Shown here one piece after another: positions 8,198 through 16,391 of a DNA stretch of 64,000 nucleotides; the stretch's first letter is position 1; every line of letters begins with the position of its first letter. The notes beneath the pieces were generated by a model that worked only from the letters and a program-made list of their open reading frames with translations, was not told the DNA's origin and ran no database searches. The DNA is from Mesorhizobium sp. M1C.F.Ca.ET.210.01.1.1. Lineage in GTDB: Bacteria; Pseudomonadota; Alphaproteobacteria; Rhizobiales; Rhizobiaceae. Made by a program: the position numbers and the translations under genes. The stretch lies in NCBI RefSeq assembly GCF_004791585.1, contig NZ_SRUU01000015.1, positions 62,001 through 126,000 on the forward strand, written 5' to 3'.

Positions 8198-9400
8198 CTA
8201 GTCGACGGAGCCGACGAACAGGGTCTGGAAAGCGCCGTCCTTGTATTCGTTGACCACCATCGGCACCGCCAGCTGGCGCTTCTGCCCGAAGGATGTCGAG
8301 CCGACATAGCTCAGCTTGGCGTCGCCCTTCAGGAAGGGATTGGGCGCCGAGAAGGTGTCGATGGTCTTCTTGAATTCGGCGACATCGTTGATGGCGGCGG
8401 GATTGGCCTTCAGCGTGTCGAGAATATATTCCAGCGCGTAGACCTTGGTGTTGGACTCGTCGTTGTATTCGCCAAACATCTTGGTGTAGCGGGCGACGAA
8501 CTCCTTCATCTCGTCGGAGGCGATCTCCGGCGTGGAAGCGCCGCCGACGGAGATGAAGCCGTTGGCGTATTCGCCGGCGCCCTCTTCCAGAACCTTGGCG
8601 TCCTGCGCCGTTTCGGTCGAGATCAGGCCCTCGTAGCCGAGCTCGCGGGCGGCGCGGATGAGCAGCGGCGCGTTGGCCGGCGCCACGCCGGACAGCACCA
8701 GCAGATCGGGTTTCAGCGCCACGATCGGCGTCAGCACCGGCGTGAAGTCGCGGGTGTCGTTCTGGTAGGTGTCGTTCTGGGCGACGACGTCGAGCCCGAG
8801 TGCCTTGGCCGCCTCGACGCCGCTGTCACGCTGGCTGAGCGGGTCGGATTCGTTTGCGGCGACAAAGGCGATCGTCTTCACGCCCTTGTTTTCCTTGAGG
8901 TATTTGTAGATCGCCGGGCCCGACTGGTAGTTGGCGATCATGCCGAGCACCGCGTTAGAGGCCGGCTTCTGGTAGAGCGCCTTGGGGAAGGCATAGGGGA
9001 AATAGATGATGCCGTTGGCCTCGGCGACGGGGCGCACCGCGGCGGCGCCGTCATCGACATTCGGTCCGACGACATAGTGGATGCCTTCCTGCGCCATCTT
9101 CTCCATACCGGCGATGGCGCGCTTGGGGTCCTTCTGGTCGTCGAAGGTGACGATGTTGATGTTGTAGGTGTCGTCGCCGATCTTGACGCCGCCTTTTTCG
9201 TTGAGCCAGGCGGCGCGCGTCTGCATCGAGCGCACATTGGAGGTGCCCCAGGCGGCGGCAGGGCCGCTGGTGACGCCAACGAAGCCGATCTTCAGTTCCT
9301 TGTTTTCAGCCTGCGCGGACGGAATGCCGACAGCGGCGATGGCCAGGGTCGAGACGGCGCCAAGCACCATCGATTTCAGAGTCGAGCGTCGATTGATCAT
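8198..9400 (-). CDS. Branched-chain amino acid-type ABC transporter substrate-binding protein (LivK-like)
   Basis: 400-residue periplasmic binding protein of the Leu/Ile/Val type. The N-terminus MINRRSTLKSMVLG is followed by a hydrophobic core and a PSAQA cleavage site near residue 31; the paired arginines may direct Tat export. The mature part has the periplasmic type I fold landmarks LKIGFVGVTSGPAAAWG, DDQKDPKRAI and VVGPNVDDGAAAVRPVAE. It is the first gene of a minus-strand import operon ending in a racemase. The ligand cannot be read from sequence; the nearby hydantoin racemase hints at a hydantoin or related amide. Confidence 0.9.
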   Translation of the reverse strand: MINRRSTLKSMVLGAVSTLAIAAVGIPSAQAENKELKIGFVGVTSGPAAAWGTSNVRSMQTRAAWLNEKGGVKIGDDTYNINIVTFDDQKDPKRAIAGMEKMAQEGIHYVVGPNVDDGAAAVRPVAEANGIIYFPYAFPKALYQKPASNAVLGMIANYQSGPAIYKYLKENKGVKTIAFVAANESDPLSQRDSGVEAAKALGLDVVAQNDTYQNDTRDFTPVLTPIVALKPDLLVLSGVAPANAPLLIRAARELGYEGLISTETAQDAKVLEEGAGEYANGFISVGGASTPEIASDEMKEFVARYTKMFGEYNDESNTKVYALEYILDTLKANPAAINDVAEFKKTIDTFSAPNPFLKGDAKLSYVGSTSFGQKRQLAVPMVVNEYKDGAFQTLFVGSVD

Positions 9401-9484
9401 TTTGCGGTTCCCCTTTGGTTATCGCGCCTTGTGTTTTGCTCTCAGGCTGCGCGGATAGCTAAAGGGAAACCGACTGCGAAAGAT

Positions 9485-9516
9485 TGTCAACATCATTCTT
9501 CATTATTGTATACAAT
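9485..9516 (-). promoter_or_regulatory. Importer promoter region with GntR-type palindromic operator
   Basis: The perfect 12-base palindrome ATTGTATACAAT occupies 9505 to 9516. It is followed on the minus strand by TTGACA (plus coordinates 9485 to 9490), a good -35 match, about 85 bases before the binding-protein ATG. TTGTATACAA is a common operator form for FCD-type GntR regulators, and such a regulator is encoded at the end of this cluster. No convincing -10 was found at exactly 17 bases. The regulator-operator pairing is inferred. Confidence 0.6.
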
Positions 9517-9688
9517 ACCTGGGCCAAATGTGTGCGATGGCCTATGGCGCGCGCAGGGGGCGGCAGCAACCAGCAGTTGGCCGTCCGACCAGCCAGCCCT
9601 CGGCAAACCCGACCAGGATTGACAGGAGTAGCCGTGGTCGCGACTTGTCGAGCGGCCGTGCGGTGTAAAAAGCCGCCCTGAGCGGCAG

Positions 9689-9961
9689 CTATTTTCCGCA
9701 GTGATGATCGTTGATCTTGTTCAACGCATTCGCGTCCGGCCCGGTCCGGTGATAGGAGCAGGCACCCGCCGCCGTAGTGACCAGCATGGCGTCATAGTAG
9801 CGAGGTCCGCCGAACAGGATATCGATGAGGTCGCCTTCGGCCGGAACATAGCGTTCCTGCTGGACCGGGTGCCTGTGGTGCCGATCGCCGGCGAACGCCG
9901 TGCCAGACACGCCAATGGCCGCGGCTAGAACGAAAGCGGAGATCGCAAGGTTTTTCGTCAT
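9689..9961 (-). CDS. Small secreted hypothetical protein
   Basis: About 90 residues. It has a clear signal peptide (MTKNLAISAFVLAAAIGVSG followed by TAFA) and a mature part beginning with a His-rich GDRHHRHP stretch and ending in NDHHCGK, with two cysteines. The ATG at 9961 is preferred over a GTG three codons upstream because AAGGGG lies about 9 bases before it. No known domain was recognised. The two Cys may form a disulfide in the periplasm and the His clusters could bind metal. It stands alone between the importer and the sigma-factor pair. Confidence 0.6.
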   Translation of the reverse strand: MTKNLAISAFVLAAAIGVSGTAFAGDRHHRHPVQQERYVPAEGDLIDILFGGPRYYDAMLVTTAAGACSYHRTGPDANALNKINDHHCGK

Positions 9962-10066
9962 TGTCAGCACCCCTTCTGGCCGTCTCGGTACCCAAACATA
10001 TAGCCAAAATCGTCAACGGGACAAAGGTTCCGACAGCCGTGTTGCAGGTGGGGTTCTCTCCGGTCG

Positions 10067-10930
10067 CTAGTGCAGATGCCGCAGCTTGTCGGGATTGCGC
10101 ATCACATAGATCGCCGCGATCTTGCCGTCCTCGATGTCCAGCGCAGTCGTCTGGAGCTCGCCATCGGCCTCGAGCGTGACGAAGCCGGGCAACCCGTTGA
10201 TGAAGCCAAAGCGGACAAGCTGCGAGCGATTGCCCTTAAGCCAGGCGATGACGGTCTCGTACTGTTTCATCACGGCATCGAATCCGAAGACCGGCTCTAT
10301 CGCCGCCGGGCGCTTGCCGCCGCCGTCGGCATGGGCGCTGACGTCGGCGCTCAGCATGGCGCCGAGCGCCTTCATGTCGCCGCTGCGCGAGGCGTTGAAG
10401 AAGGCTTCCGCAAGCTCAAGGCCGCGCTCTTTCTCGACCTTGAAGCGCGGCCGCGCCTCGCGGACATGGCTGCGCGCGCGGGCGGCGAGCTGACGGCAGG
10501 CGGCGGGATCGCGCTCGATCTCCGCCGCGACCTCCTCGAACTGCAGCCCGAACACGTCGTGCAGCAGGAAGGCCGCCCGCTCGAGCGGCGACAGGCGCTC
10601 CAGCGCCAGCATCAGCGGCAGGCTGACATCATCGACCTCGTCGTCCTCGACGACTGGCTCGGGAAGCCAGGAGCCGACATAGCTCTCGCGCTGGCGGCGG
10701 GCGGATTTGAGCTGGTCGAGGCAGAGGCGCGTGACCGTGCGGCGCAGAAAAGCCTCAGGCTCGCGCACCGCGGCGCGGTCGGCCCTCATCCAGCGGATGA
10801 AGGCCTCCTGCACGATGTCCTCGGCATCCGCCACAGAGCCCAGCATGCGGTAGGCGACCCGCATGAGCTTCGGGCGCAGCGGCTCGAACGCCGCCGCCGC
10901 GCCCGCGGATGATGCCGGCTCCGTCGTCAA
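10067..10930 (-). CDS. ECF41-family RNA polymerase sigma factor with SnoaL-like C-terminal extension
   Basis: 287 residues. Region 2 (LMRVAYRMLGSVADAEDIVQEAF) and region 4 (LSPLERAAFLLHDVFGLQFEEVA) are plain, and about 120 further residues form a SnoaL/NTF2-like domain. Both hallmark motifs of the ECF41 group are present, WLPEP in the linker and NPDKL close to the C-terminus. ECF41 factors use this extension in place of an anti-sigma factor. The start is a TTG overlapping the stop of the upstream carboxymuconolactone-decarboxylase gene (TTGA), so the two are translationally coupled, the standard ECF41 arrangement. An alternative start a few codons downstream cannot be excluded. Confidence 0.9.
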   Translation of the reverse strand: MTTEPASSAGAAAAFEPLRPKLMRVAYRMLGSVADAEDIVQEAFIRWMRADRAAVREPEAFLRRTVTRLCLDQLKSARRQRESYVGSWLPEPVVEDDEVDDVSLPLMLALERLSPLERAAFLLHDVFGLQFEEVAAEIERDPAACRQLAARARSHVREARPRFKVEKERGLELAEAFFNASRSGDMKALGAMLSADVSAHADGGGKRPAAIEPVFGFDAVMKQYETVIAWLKGNRSQLVRFGFINGLPGFVTLEADGELQTTALDIEDGKIAAIYVMRNPDKLRHLH

Positions 10931-11415
10931 GCTGCGGCCGCCTTGTTGGAGGCCTTCGCGTTGGCAGCCTTCACGGCCGCCGGATCGACAAAGCCGCCGA
11001 AGCCGACCGCGATGCGGTTCCAGCCGTTGATGATGTTGATCATCAGGGTGAGCTTCACCCGCTCCTCCTCGGTGAAATGGTCCTTCAGCGCTACATAGGC
11101 GGCCTCGTGGGTGTGGCCTTCGCTGATCCGCGTCAGCGCCTCGGTCCAGCCCAGCGCGGCGCGCTCGCGGTCGGTGTAGCATGGCGCCTCGCGCCAGGCC
11201 GACAGCAAATAGATGCGCTGCTCGGTTTCGCCGCGTTCGCGGGCATAGGTCGAGTGCATGTTGATGCAGTTGGCGCAGCCGTTGATCTGCGAGGATCGGA
11301 TCTCGATGAGCTCGGCGAGAGCCGGATCGAGGCTGGATGCGATGGCCAAAGAGGCGCGGTGCCATTCCTTCATCAGCGAAGGGGCGGCGGCAAGGGGATC
11401 AAGTCTGGCAGTCAT
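10927..11415 (-). CDS. AhpD-like carboxymuconolactone decarboxylase family protein
   Basis: 162 residues with the alkylhydroperoxidase-type motif NGCANCINMHSTYAR, the CxxC plus histidine of AhpD-like all-helical proteins. Members reduce peroxides or handle small electrophiles with the CxxC thiols. It precedes and overlaps the ECF41 sigma gene. In known ECF41 systems the sigma factor directs transcription of exactly this kind of gene, so it is probably the sigma factor's own target. Confirming that would need an ECF41-type promoter upstream of 11415, which I could not establish by eye. Confidence 0.9.
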   Translation of the reverse strand: MTARLDPLAAAPSLMKEWHRASLAIASSLDPALAELIEIRSSQINGCANCINMHSTYARERGETEQRIYLLSAWREAPCYTDRERAALGWTEALTRISEGHTHEAAYVALKDHFTEEERVKLTLMINIINGWNRIAVGFGGFVDPAAVKAANAKASNKAAAA

Positions 11416-11505
11416 GGTCGGTTCCTTTCGTTGGTTCCGACCTCATGACGAGCGACGACCCGCCGAATGTGACATCGACGCCAATTTTTCTGCGCCCAGC
11501 CCCCG

Positions 11506-14316
11506 CTACTCGAAGGAATAGGTGAACCCTTCCGCCGAGGCGCCGACCGTGACCTTCGTCATCTTCTCGCCGTCCAGCGAGCGGTTGAGCAGGCCGCGGC
11601 TGAGTTCCGGGAGCAGCGTGTTGGTGAGGATGGCGTCGATCATGCGACCGCCGGATTCGATCTCGGTGCAGCGCGCCTTGACCAGATCCATGACGCCGTC
11701 GCCGATGACCAGCTCGGCATCGTTGGTCGCCTTGAGGCGCCGCGCGATCTTGGCGAACTGGTGGCGGGTGATCGCCTCGATCATGGAATCCGACAGCGGA
11801 TAGTAGGGAATGGTCACCACCCGGCCGAGGAACGCCGCCGGGAAGACTTTCAGCAACGGGGTGCGCAGCGCGGTGTCCAGATCGTCGATCCCGGTCCGCA
11901 CCGCGCCGTTCTTCGTACGCTCCATGATGACGTCCGAGCCGACGTTCGAGGTAAGCAGGATCAGCGTGTTCTTGAAGTCGATGCGACGGCCCTCGCTATC
12001 GTCCATCATGCCCTTGTCGAAGACCTGGAAGAAGATCTCGTGGACGTCCGGATGCGCCTTCTCGACCTCGTCGAGTAGGATCACCGAGTAAGGCTTGCGC
12101 CGCACCGCCTCGGTCAGGATGCCGCCCTTGCCGTAGCCGACGTAGCCGGGCGGCGCGCCCTTCAGCGTCGAGACGGTATGCGCTTCCTGGAACTCGGACA
12201 TGTTGATCGAGATCAGGTTCTGCTCGCCGCCGTATAGCGTCTCGGCGAGCGCCAGCGCGGTCTCCGTCTTGCCGACACCTGAAGGCCCGCAGAGCAGGAA
12301 CACCCCCACCGGCTTTTCCGGGGCGCCGAGGCCGGCCCGACTGGTTTGCACGCGCTTGGCGATCATCTCCATCGCATGGTCCTGGCCGACCACGCGCTCG
12401 GACAAGGTGGCCGCGAGCTTCAGCGCCTTCTCGGTCTGGCTGGAGAGCATCCGTCCGGTCGGGATACCGGTCCAGTCCTGCACCACGGCGGCGACAGCAT
12501 TGCGGTCGACCGAAGGCAGGATCAGCGGCGTCTCGCCCTGCGCCGCGGCAAGTTCCGCCATCAATTCGCGCAGCCGCGCGAGATCGGCGGCGGCTTCATC
12601 CACCGGCTCAGCGGAAGCTGCTTCGGCCTTTGCAGCCGCCTTGGTTTTCGAAGCCTTGGCTCTCTTGGTCTCGACAGTCTTGCTCTCGGCGAGCTTTTGC
12701 TCAGGTGCTTTTGCTGCACCCGCCACGCTCTCCGTTTCCGCGACAGCCTCTTCGGCTGCCGCCGCATCGAGCGGCACCCCTTCGCCGCGCAGTTTGGCGC
12801 GCAGGTCGAGGATCTCGGCGACCAGCGCCTTCTCCCGGTCCCAGCGCGCCTGGGCGGCGGCAAGCGTCGTTTCGGTTTCGGCCAGCCCGGCCGCGACCCT
12901 GGCCTGCCGGTCGGCGACGTCGATGCCGATCGCCGCCTCGCGGCCGATGATGCCTTGCTCGACCTCCAGCGCCTGGCGGCGGCGCAGAATGTCCTCGACC
13001 TCGGCGGGCGTCGCATGCTGCGAAACGGCGACGCGAGCACAGGCGGTGTCGAGCAGGCTGACGGCCTTGTCCGGCAGTTGCCGCGCCGGGATGTAGCGGT
13101 GCGAAAGGGCAACCGACGCCTCGATCGCCTCGTCCAGGACCTGCACCTTGTGGTGCTGCTCCAGCACCCCGGCAACGCCGCGCAGCATCAGCACGGCCAC
13201 CGCTTCGGACGGCTCCTCGATCCTGACCACCTGGAAGCGGCGGGTCAGCGCCGGGTCCTTCTCGATGTGCTGCTTGTATTCGGCCCAGGTCGTGGCGGCA
13301 ATGGTGCGCAGCTCGCCGCGCGCCAATGCCGGTTTCAAGAGATTGGCGGCATCGCCTGTTCCCGCAGCGCCCCCGGCGCCGATCAGCGTATGCGCCTCGT
13401 CGATGAACAGGATGATCGGCACTTCGGATGCCTGGACTTCGTCGATCACCGCCTTCAGGCGCTTCTCGAATTCGCCCTTGACGCTGGCGCCCGCCTGCAT
13501 CAGCCCGACATCGAGCATGCGCACGCTGACGTTCTCAAGCGTCGGCGGCACGTCGCCCTGCGCGATGCGCAGTGCAAAGCCCTCGACCACCGCCGTCTTG
13601 CCGACCCCCGCCTCGCCGGTGAGGATCGGGTTGTTTTGCCGGCGTCGCATCAGGATGTCGACGATCTGCCGGATCTCCGGATCGCGGCCGACGACCGGAT
13701 CGATCTTGCCGTCGCGGGCGCGCTGGGTGAGGTCTGTCGCATATTTCGCCAGCGCCGAATCCCCGCCAGGACCGCGCTTCATCGGCGTCTCCGTGACGGC
13801 TGCGGCGGGAGGTGAGCCGGCTTCGAGCGAGCCTTCGGTGACATCGGCGAAGCGGGAAATGACCCCGTCCGCATCGATCCTGTCGAACTCGGCGCTGATC
13901 TTGGAGACCAGGCCTTCCAGCACCGGCGTCTTCAGGCAGGCAAGCAGGATGTGAGAGCTTCGCACCTCCTCGACGCCGAATTCCAGCGTCGCAAGGTTCC
14001 AGCCTTCCTGGATGGCGTGGAAGATATGGTCGGAGAATTCCTCCACCGAGGTCGCACCATAGGGCAGCTTGTCGACCGCCCGGGTCAGGTCGGCGGTGAG
14101 CCGGCTGACATCCAGCCCGGCGTCGGCGACGATCATCTGCACGTCCGAGCGCTCGGAGAGCACCAACTGCTGGATGAAATGGACGAGCTCGACATAGGGG
14201 TTGCCGCGCAGCTTGGCGGTGTCGGCCGCGGCCTTGAAGGCGCGCACCCCCGTGGCGTTGAGCTTGGCGACCAGTTCCTTACGCTTGAAGCTCTGCGATG
14301 ACCGGCGCTGTTCCAT
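11506..14316 (-). CDS. tssH: Type VI secretion AAA+ ATPase TssH (ClpV)
   Basis: 936-residue ClpB-type disaggregase that recycles contracted TssB/TssC sheaths. An N-domain with Clp repeats (about 1 to 150) is followed by AAA1 with Walker A GEAGVGKT and Walker B ILFIDEAH, a coiled-coil middle domain, and AAA2 with Walker A GPSGVGKT and DEVEKAHPD. The middle region carries an unusual insert of roughly 70 residues rich in Ala, Glu and Lys. The start at MEQRRSS is chosen because GGGAGCAGG lies just upstream; an in-frame ATG 13 codons earlier has no ribosome-binding site. It is transcribed away from the tssA operon, sharing a 333-base regulatory region. Confidence 0.95.
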   Translation of the reverse strand: MEQRRSSQSFKRKELVAKLNATGVRAFKAAADTAKLRGNPYVELVHFIQQLVLSERSDVQMIVADAGLDVSRLTADLTRAVDKLPYGATSVEEFSDHIFHAIQEGWNLATLEFGVEEVRSSHILLACLKTPVLEGLVSKISAEFDRIDADGVISRFADVTEGSLEAGSPPAAAVTETPMKRGPGGDSALAKYATDLTQRARDGKIDPVVGRDPEIRQIVDILMRRRQNNPILTGEAGVGKTAVVEGFALRIAQGDVPPTLENVSVRMLDVGLMQAGASVKGEFEKRLKAVIDEVQASEVPIILFIDEAHTLIGAGGAAGTGDAANLLKPALARGELRTIAATTWAEYKQHIEKDPALTRRFQVVRIEEPSEAVAVLMLRGVAGVLEQHHKVQVLDEAIEASVALSHRYIPARQLPDKAVSLLDTACARVAVSQHATPAEVEDILRRRQALEVEQGIIGREAAIGIDVADRQARVAAGLAETETTLAAAQARWDREKALVAEILDLRAKLRGEGVPLDAAAAEEAVAETESVAGAAKAPEQKLAESKTVETKRAKASKTKAAAKAEAASAEPVDEAAADLARLRELMAELAAAQGETPLILPSVDRNAVAAVVQDWTGIPTGRMLSSQTEKALKLAATLSERVVGQDHAMEMIAKRVQTSRAGLGAPEKPVGVFLLCGPSGVGKTETALALAETLYGGEQNLISINMSEFQEAHTVSTLKGAPPGYVGYGKGGILTEAVRRKPYSVILLDEVEKAHPDVHEIFFQVFDKGMMDDSEGRRIDFKNTLILLTSNVGSDVIMERTKNGAVRTGIDDLDTALRTPLLKVFPAAFLGRVVTIPYYPLSDSMIEAITRHQFAKIARRLKATNDAELVIGDGVMDLVKARCTEIESGGRMIDAILTNTLLPELSRGLLNRSLDGEKMTKVTVGASAEGFTYSFE

Positions 14317-14649
14317 CGAACCTGCTCCCGCAATCTGCCGACCGTACCCTGCCATATAAGCGGCTACTTGACAAAGTCGTGTGACGAATAAGGCGTTCGG
14401 ATCCCCCCGGGCGGCACCGCCCGGTTACACAAGCCTTGCAAACTCGTCCAACAAACACCGGATTACTGTCCGGGCTATGCGAGCCATTTCACATACCGGG
14501 CCCGGCAATCGCGCAATGGGTTTCGCCGAAGAGAACGGTCGCGTTTAGCTTCCGTTAGTTTTTGAGCGGCTGCTCAATTGTGATAAAGTGAGGCCATGTG
14601 ATAACGTCGCGTCACATAGGGGTCTCAGGGCCGCTGGCTGGGGGTTAGT
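14317..14649. promoter_or_regulatory. Divergent T6SS control region between tssH and tssA
   Basis: A 333-base gap without a gene. It holds a GC-rich inverted repeat CCGGGCGG-CA-CCGCCCGG at 14407 to 14424, two copies of TGTGATAA at 14579 to 14586 and 14597 to 14604 spaced by 18 bases, and an inverted repeat ATGTGA-N10-TCACAT at 14596 to 14617. A TTGACA lies at 14368 but has no good partner at 17 bases. The TGTGATAA repeats sit 46 to 71 bases ahead of the tssA start and are the best candidates for an operator. No sigma-54 box was found. Confidence 0.5.
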
Positions 14650-15846
14650 GTGATTGATCTCGCACTCTGGCTCAATCCTCTGAACGGTGAGAATCCGTCG
14701 GGTGAGGATTTGCGCAACGACCCGGCCTTCCACGAGTTGGAGCGCCTGACCGAACCCCAGGTCAAAGTCGTCCATGACGGCAACAACAAGCCTACCTCGC
14801 AAGCCAGCCCGGTCGACTGGGCGGCCGTCCTCGACAAGGCGGAAGAGCTTCGCTCTCGCGGCCGGGATCTGCGCCTGCTGGTGATCGTCGCGCGCGCTCT
14901 GGCCAACGAAGAAAGGCTGGCCGGGCTCGCCCAAGGCCTGACGCTGATCGCCAGGACCTTCGACCAGCATTGGGAGACGATGCATCCGGCATTGCGGCCC
15001 AACGCGCAGCCGCGCGACGCCGCCTTGCGCCGCATCAATGCGCTGCTCGATCTCCAGAACGCCCAGGACGGGCTGGTGGCGAACCTGCGCGAGACGATCT
15101 TCTTTTCGCCGCGCCAGATCGGTCCGATCAGCGGCCGCGATCTCGAACAGGGCGCGCTCGACGAGCGCGTCATGCTCCAAGAAGCGGCTTCCGGATTGGG
15201 GGCTTCCGAAAAGGCGGCGCTGGCGAGTGCCCACAGCCAGCTCTTGAACCGGGTACGCAGCGGCTGCGCGGCGCAGATCGATCAGGCCGGCGACGCGATG
15301 ACCTCGCTGCTCGCCGACGCCCGTGCGGCGATCGCCGCCCTCGACGAGGTCGATGCCGCCCTCAACAAGCGTATCGACGGCAACGGGCCCACCATCCCGG
15401 AATTGAGACGGTTCCTGCAACGTTTGCTGACGACGCTGGAGCGGAATTCGGCCGCCGGCGCTGCCGCGAATGGGGCCGCAAAGCCAGTCATGCAGCCGGC
15501 GGAAACGGCAGCGCCAACCGGAAACGGCTATCAAGCCGGGGGAGCGGAAGCGATGGGAGCCGAAACGATGGCAAGTGTCGCAAGTCATGCCGAACCGGGC
15601 GCCAGACTGCCCGACCGGATCACCTCGCGCGACGATGTCGTCAGGTGCCTCGACCTCGTCGTCGCCTTCTATGACCGCACCGAGCCGTCTAGCCCTATCC
15701 CGCACCTCGCCCGCCGCGTGCGCCGCATGGTCCACATGGATTTCGTGGAACTGATGGAAGATCTCGCCCCGTCGGGGCTGAAGGAGTTCCGGCAGCTTGC
15801 CGGTGTCCCCGATCCCAAGAAGCCGGCCCAGAAGGATGAAAGGTAA
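14650..15846 (+). CDS. tssA: Type VI secretion protein TssA
   Basis: 398 residues. The ImpA N-terminal domain is evident (LNPLNGENPSGEDLRNDPAFHEL and DWAAVLDKAEELRSRGRDLRLL), followed by an Ala-rich linker (about 270 to 320) and a short C-terminal helical domain with DRTEPSSPIPHLARR and MEDLAP. This is the short-type TssA, which caps the baseplate and the distal end of the growing tail. The GTG start is preceded by GGGGGTTA and begins MIDLALWLNP, as in homologues. It is the first gene of the plus-strand T6SS operon; tssB follows after 5 bases. Confidence 0.92.
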   Translation: MIDLALWLNPLNGENPSGEDLRNDPAFHELERLTEPQVKVVHDGNNKPTSQASPVDWAAVLDKAEELRSRGRDLRLLVIVARALANEERLAGLAQGLTLIARTFDQHWETMHPALRPNAQPRDAALRRINALLDLQNAQDGLVANLRETIFFSPRQIGPISGRDLEQGALDERVMLQEAASGLGASEKAALASAHSQLLNRVRSGCAAQIDQAGDAMTSLLADARAAIAALDEVDAALNKRIDGNGPTIPELRRFLQRLLTTLERNSAAGAAANGAAKPVMQPAETAAPTGNGYQAGGAEAMGAETMASVASHAEPGARLPDRITSRDDVVRCLDLVVAFYDRTEPSSPIPHLARRVRRMVHMDFVELMEDLAPSGLKEFRQLAGVPDPKKPAQKDER

Positions 15847-15851
15847 CTAGC

Positions 15852-16388
15852 ATGCCAGCAGAGAGCAAAGCGAAGGTCATCGAAAGAAACCGCGCGCCGC
15901 GCGTGCAGATCGCCTACGACGTTGAAACCTACGGCAGCCCGACGACGATCGAACTGCCGTTCGTCATGGCCGTGATGGCCGATCTTTCCGGCGCCTCACA
16001 GACCAAGGAAGCGATGAAGTCGGTGCTCGACCGCAACTTTGTCGAGACCGACGCAAACCGCTTCCCCAAATTCATGGAGGCCATGGGGCCACGCGTGAAG
16101 GCACGGGTGAAGAACACCCTGCCGCAGGCCGAGGGCGCCGAGCGCGACGAGGAGCTCGCGGTCGACCTCACCTTCTCGAAGATGGGCGATTTCGCGCCGG
16201 ACAAGGTCGCCGAACAGGTCCCGCAGCTGGCCGAGATCCTCAAGATGCGCCGCCAGCTCGAGGAGCTGCTCGGCTTCATGGACGGCCGCGTCGACGCCGA
16301 GAAGCGCATCGCGCAGCTTCTGAACAACGAGCCGCTGCTGAGCAAGATCGCCAGCCAGGCGATATCTGACGGCAAGGGCGAGGAGTAA
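15852..16388 (+). CDS. tssB: Type VI secretion contractile sheath small subunit TssB (VipA)
   Basis: 178 residues, the usual length. Conserved features are the N-terminal RVQIAYDVETYG, the LPFVMAVMADLSG strand and the C-terminal QLLNNEPLLSKI. It pairs with TssC to build the contractile sheath in the cytoplasm. Four bases separate it from tssC, supporting a stoichiometric, co-translated complex. Confidence 0.96.
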   Translation: MPAESKAKVIERNRAPRVQIAYDVETYGSPTTIELPFVMAVMADLSGASQTKEAMKSVLDRNFVETDANRFPKFMEAMGPRVKARVKNTLPQAEGAERDEELAVDLTFSKMGDFAPDKVAEQVPQLAEILKMRRQLEELLGFMDGRVDAEKRIAQLLNNEPLLSKIASQAISDGKGEE

Positions 16389-16391
16389 GTC

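Noticed and set aside
10931..11365. Fusion of the sigma factor with an upstream open frame of about 145 codons
   Set aside because: That part is the AhpD-like gene read in the wrong frame. The coupled TTG start at 10930 gives the expected sigma length.
12346..13815. 489-codon plus-strand frame across tssH
   Set aside because: Shadow of the tssH coding strand, no recognisable domain, and inconsistent with the divergent operon structure.
14400..14445. Possible sigma-54 promoter (GGCAC ... TTGC) in the tssH-tssA gap
   Set aside because: The distance between the GG and GC elements does not fit the fixed -24/-12 spacing.
14596..14617. CRP site
   Set aside because: The two half sites ATGTGA and TCACAT are separated by 10 bases, not the spacing of a CRP box, so it is kept only as an unassigned inverted repeat.
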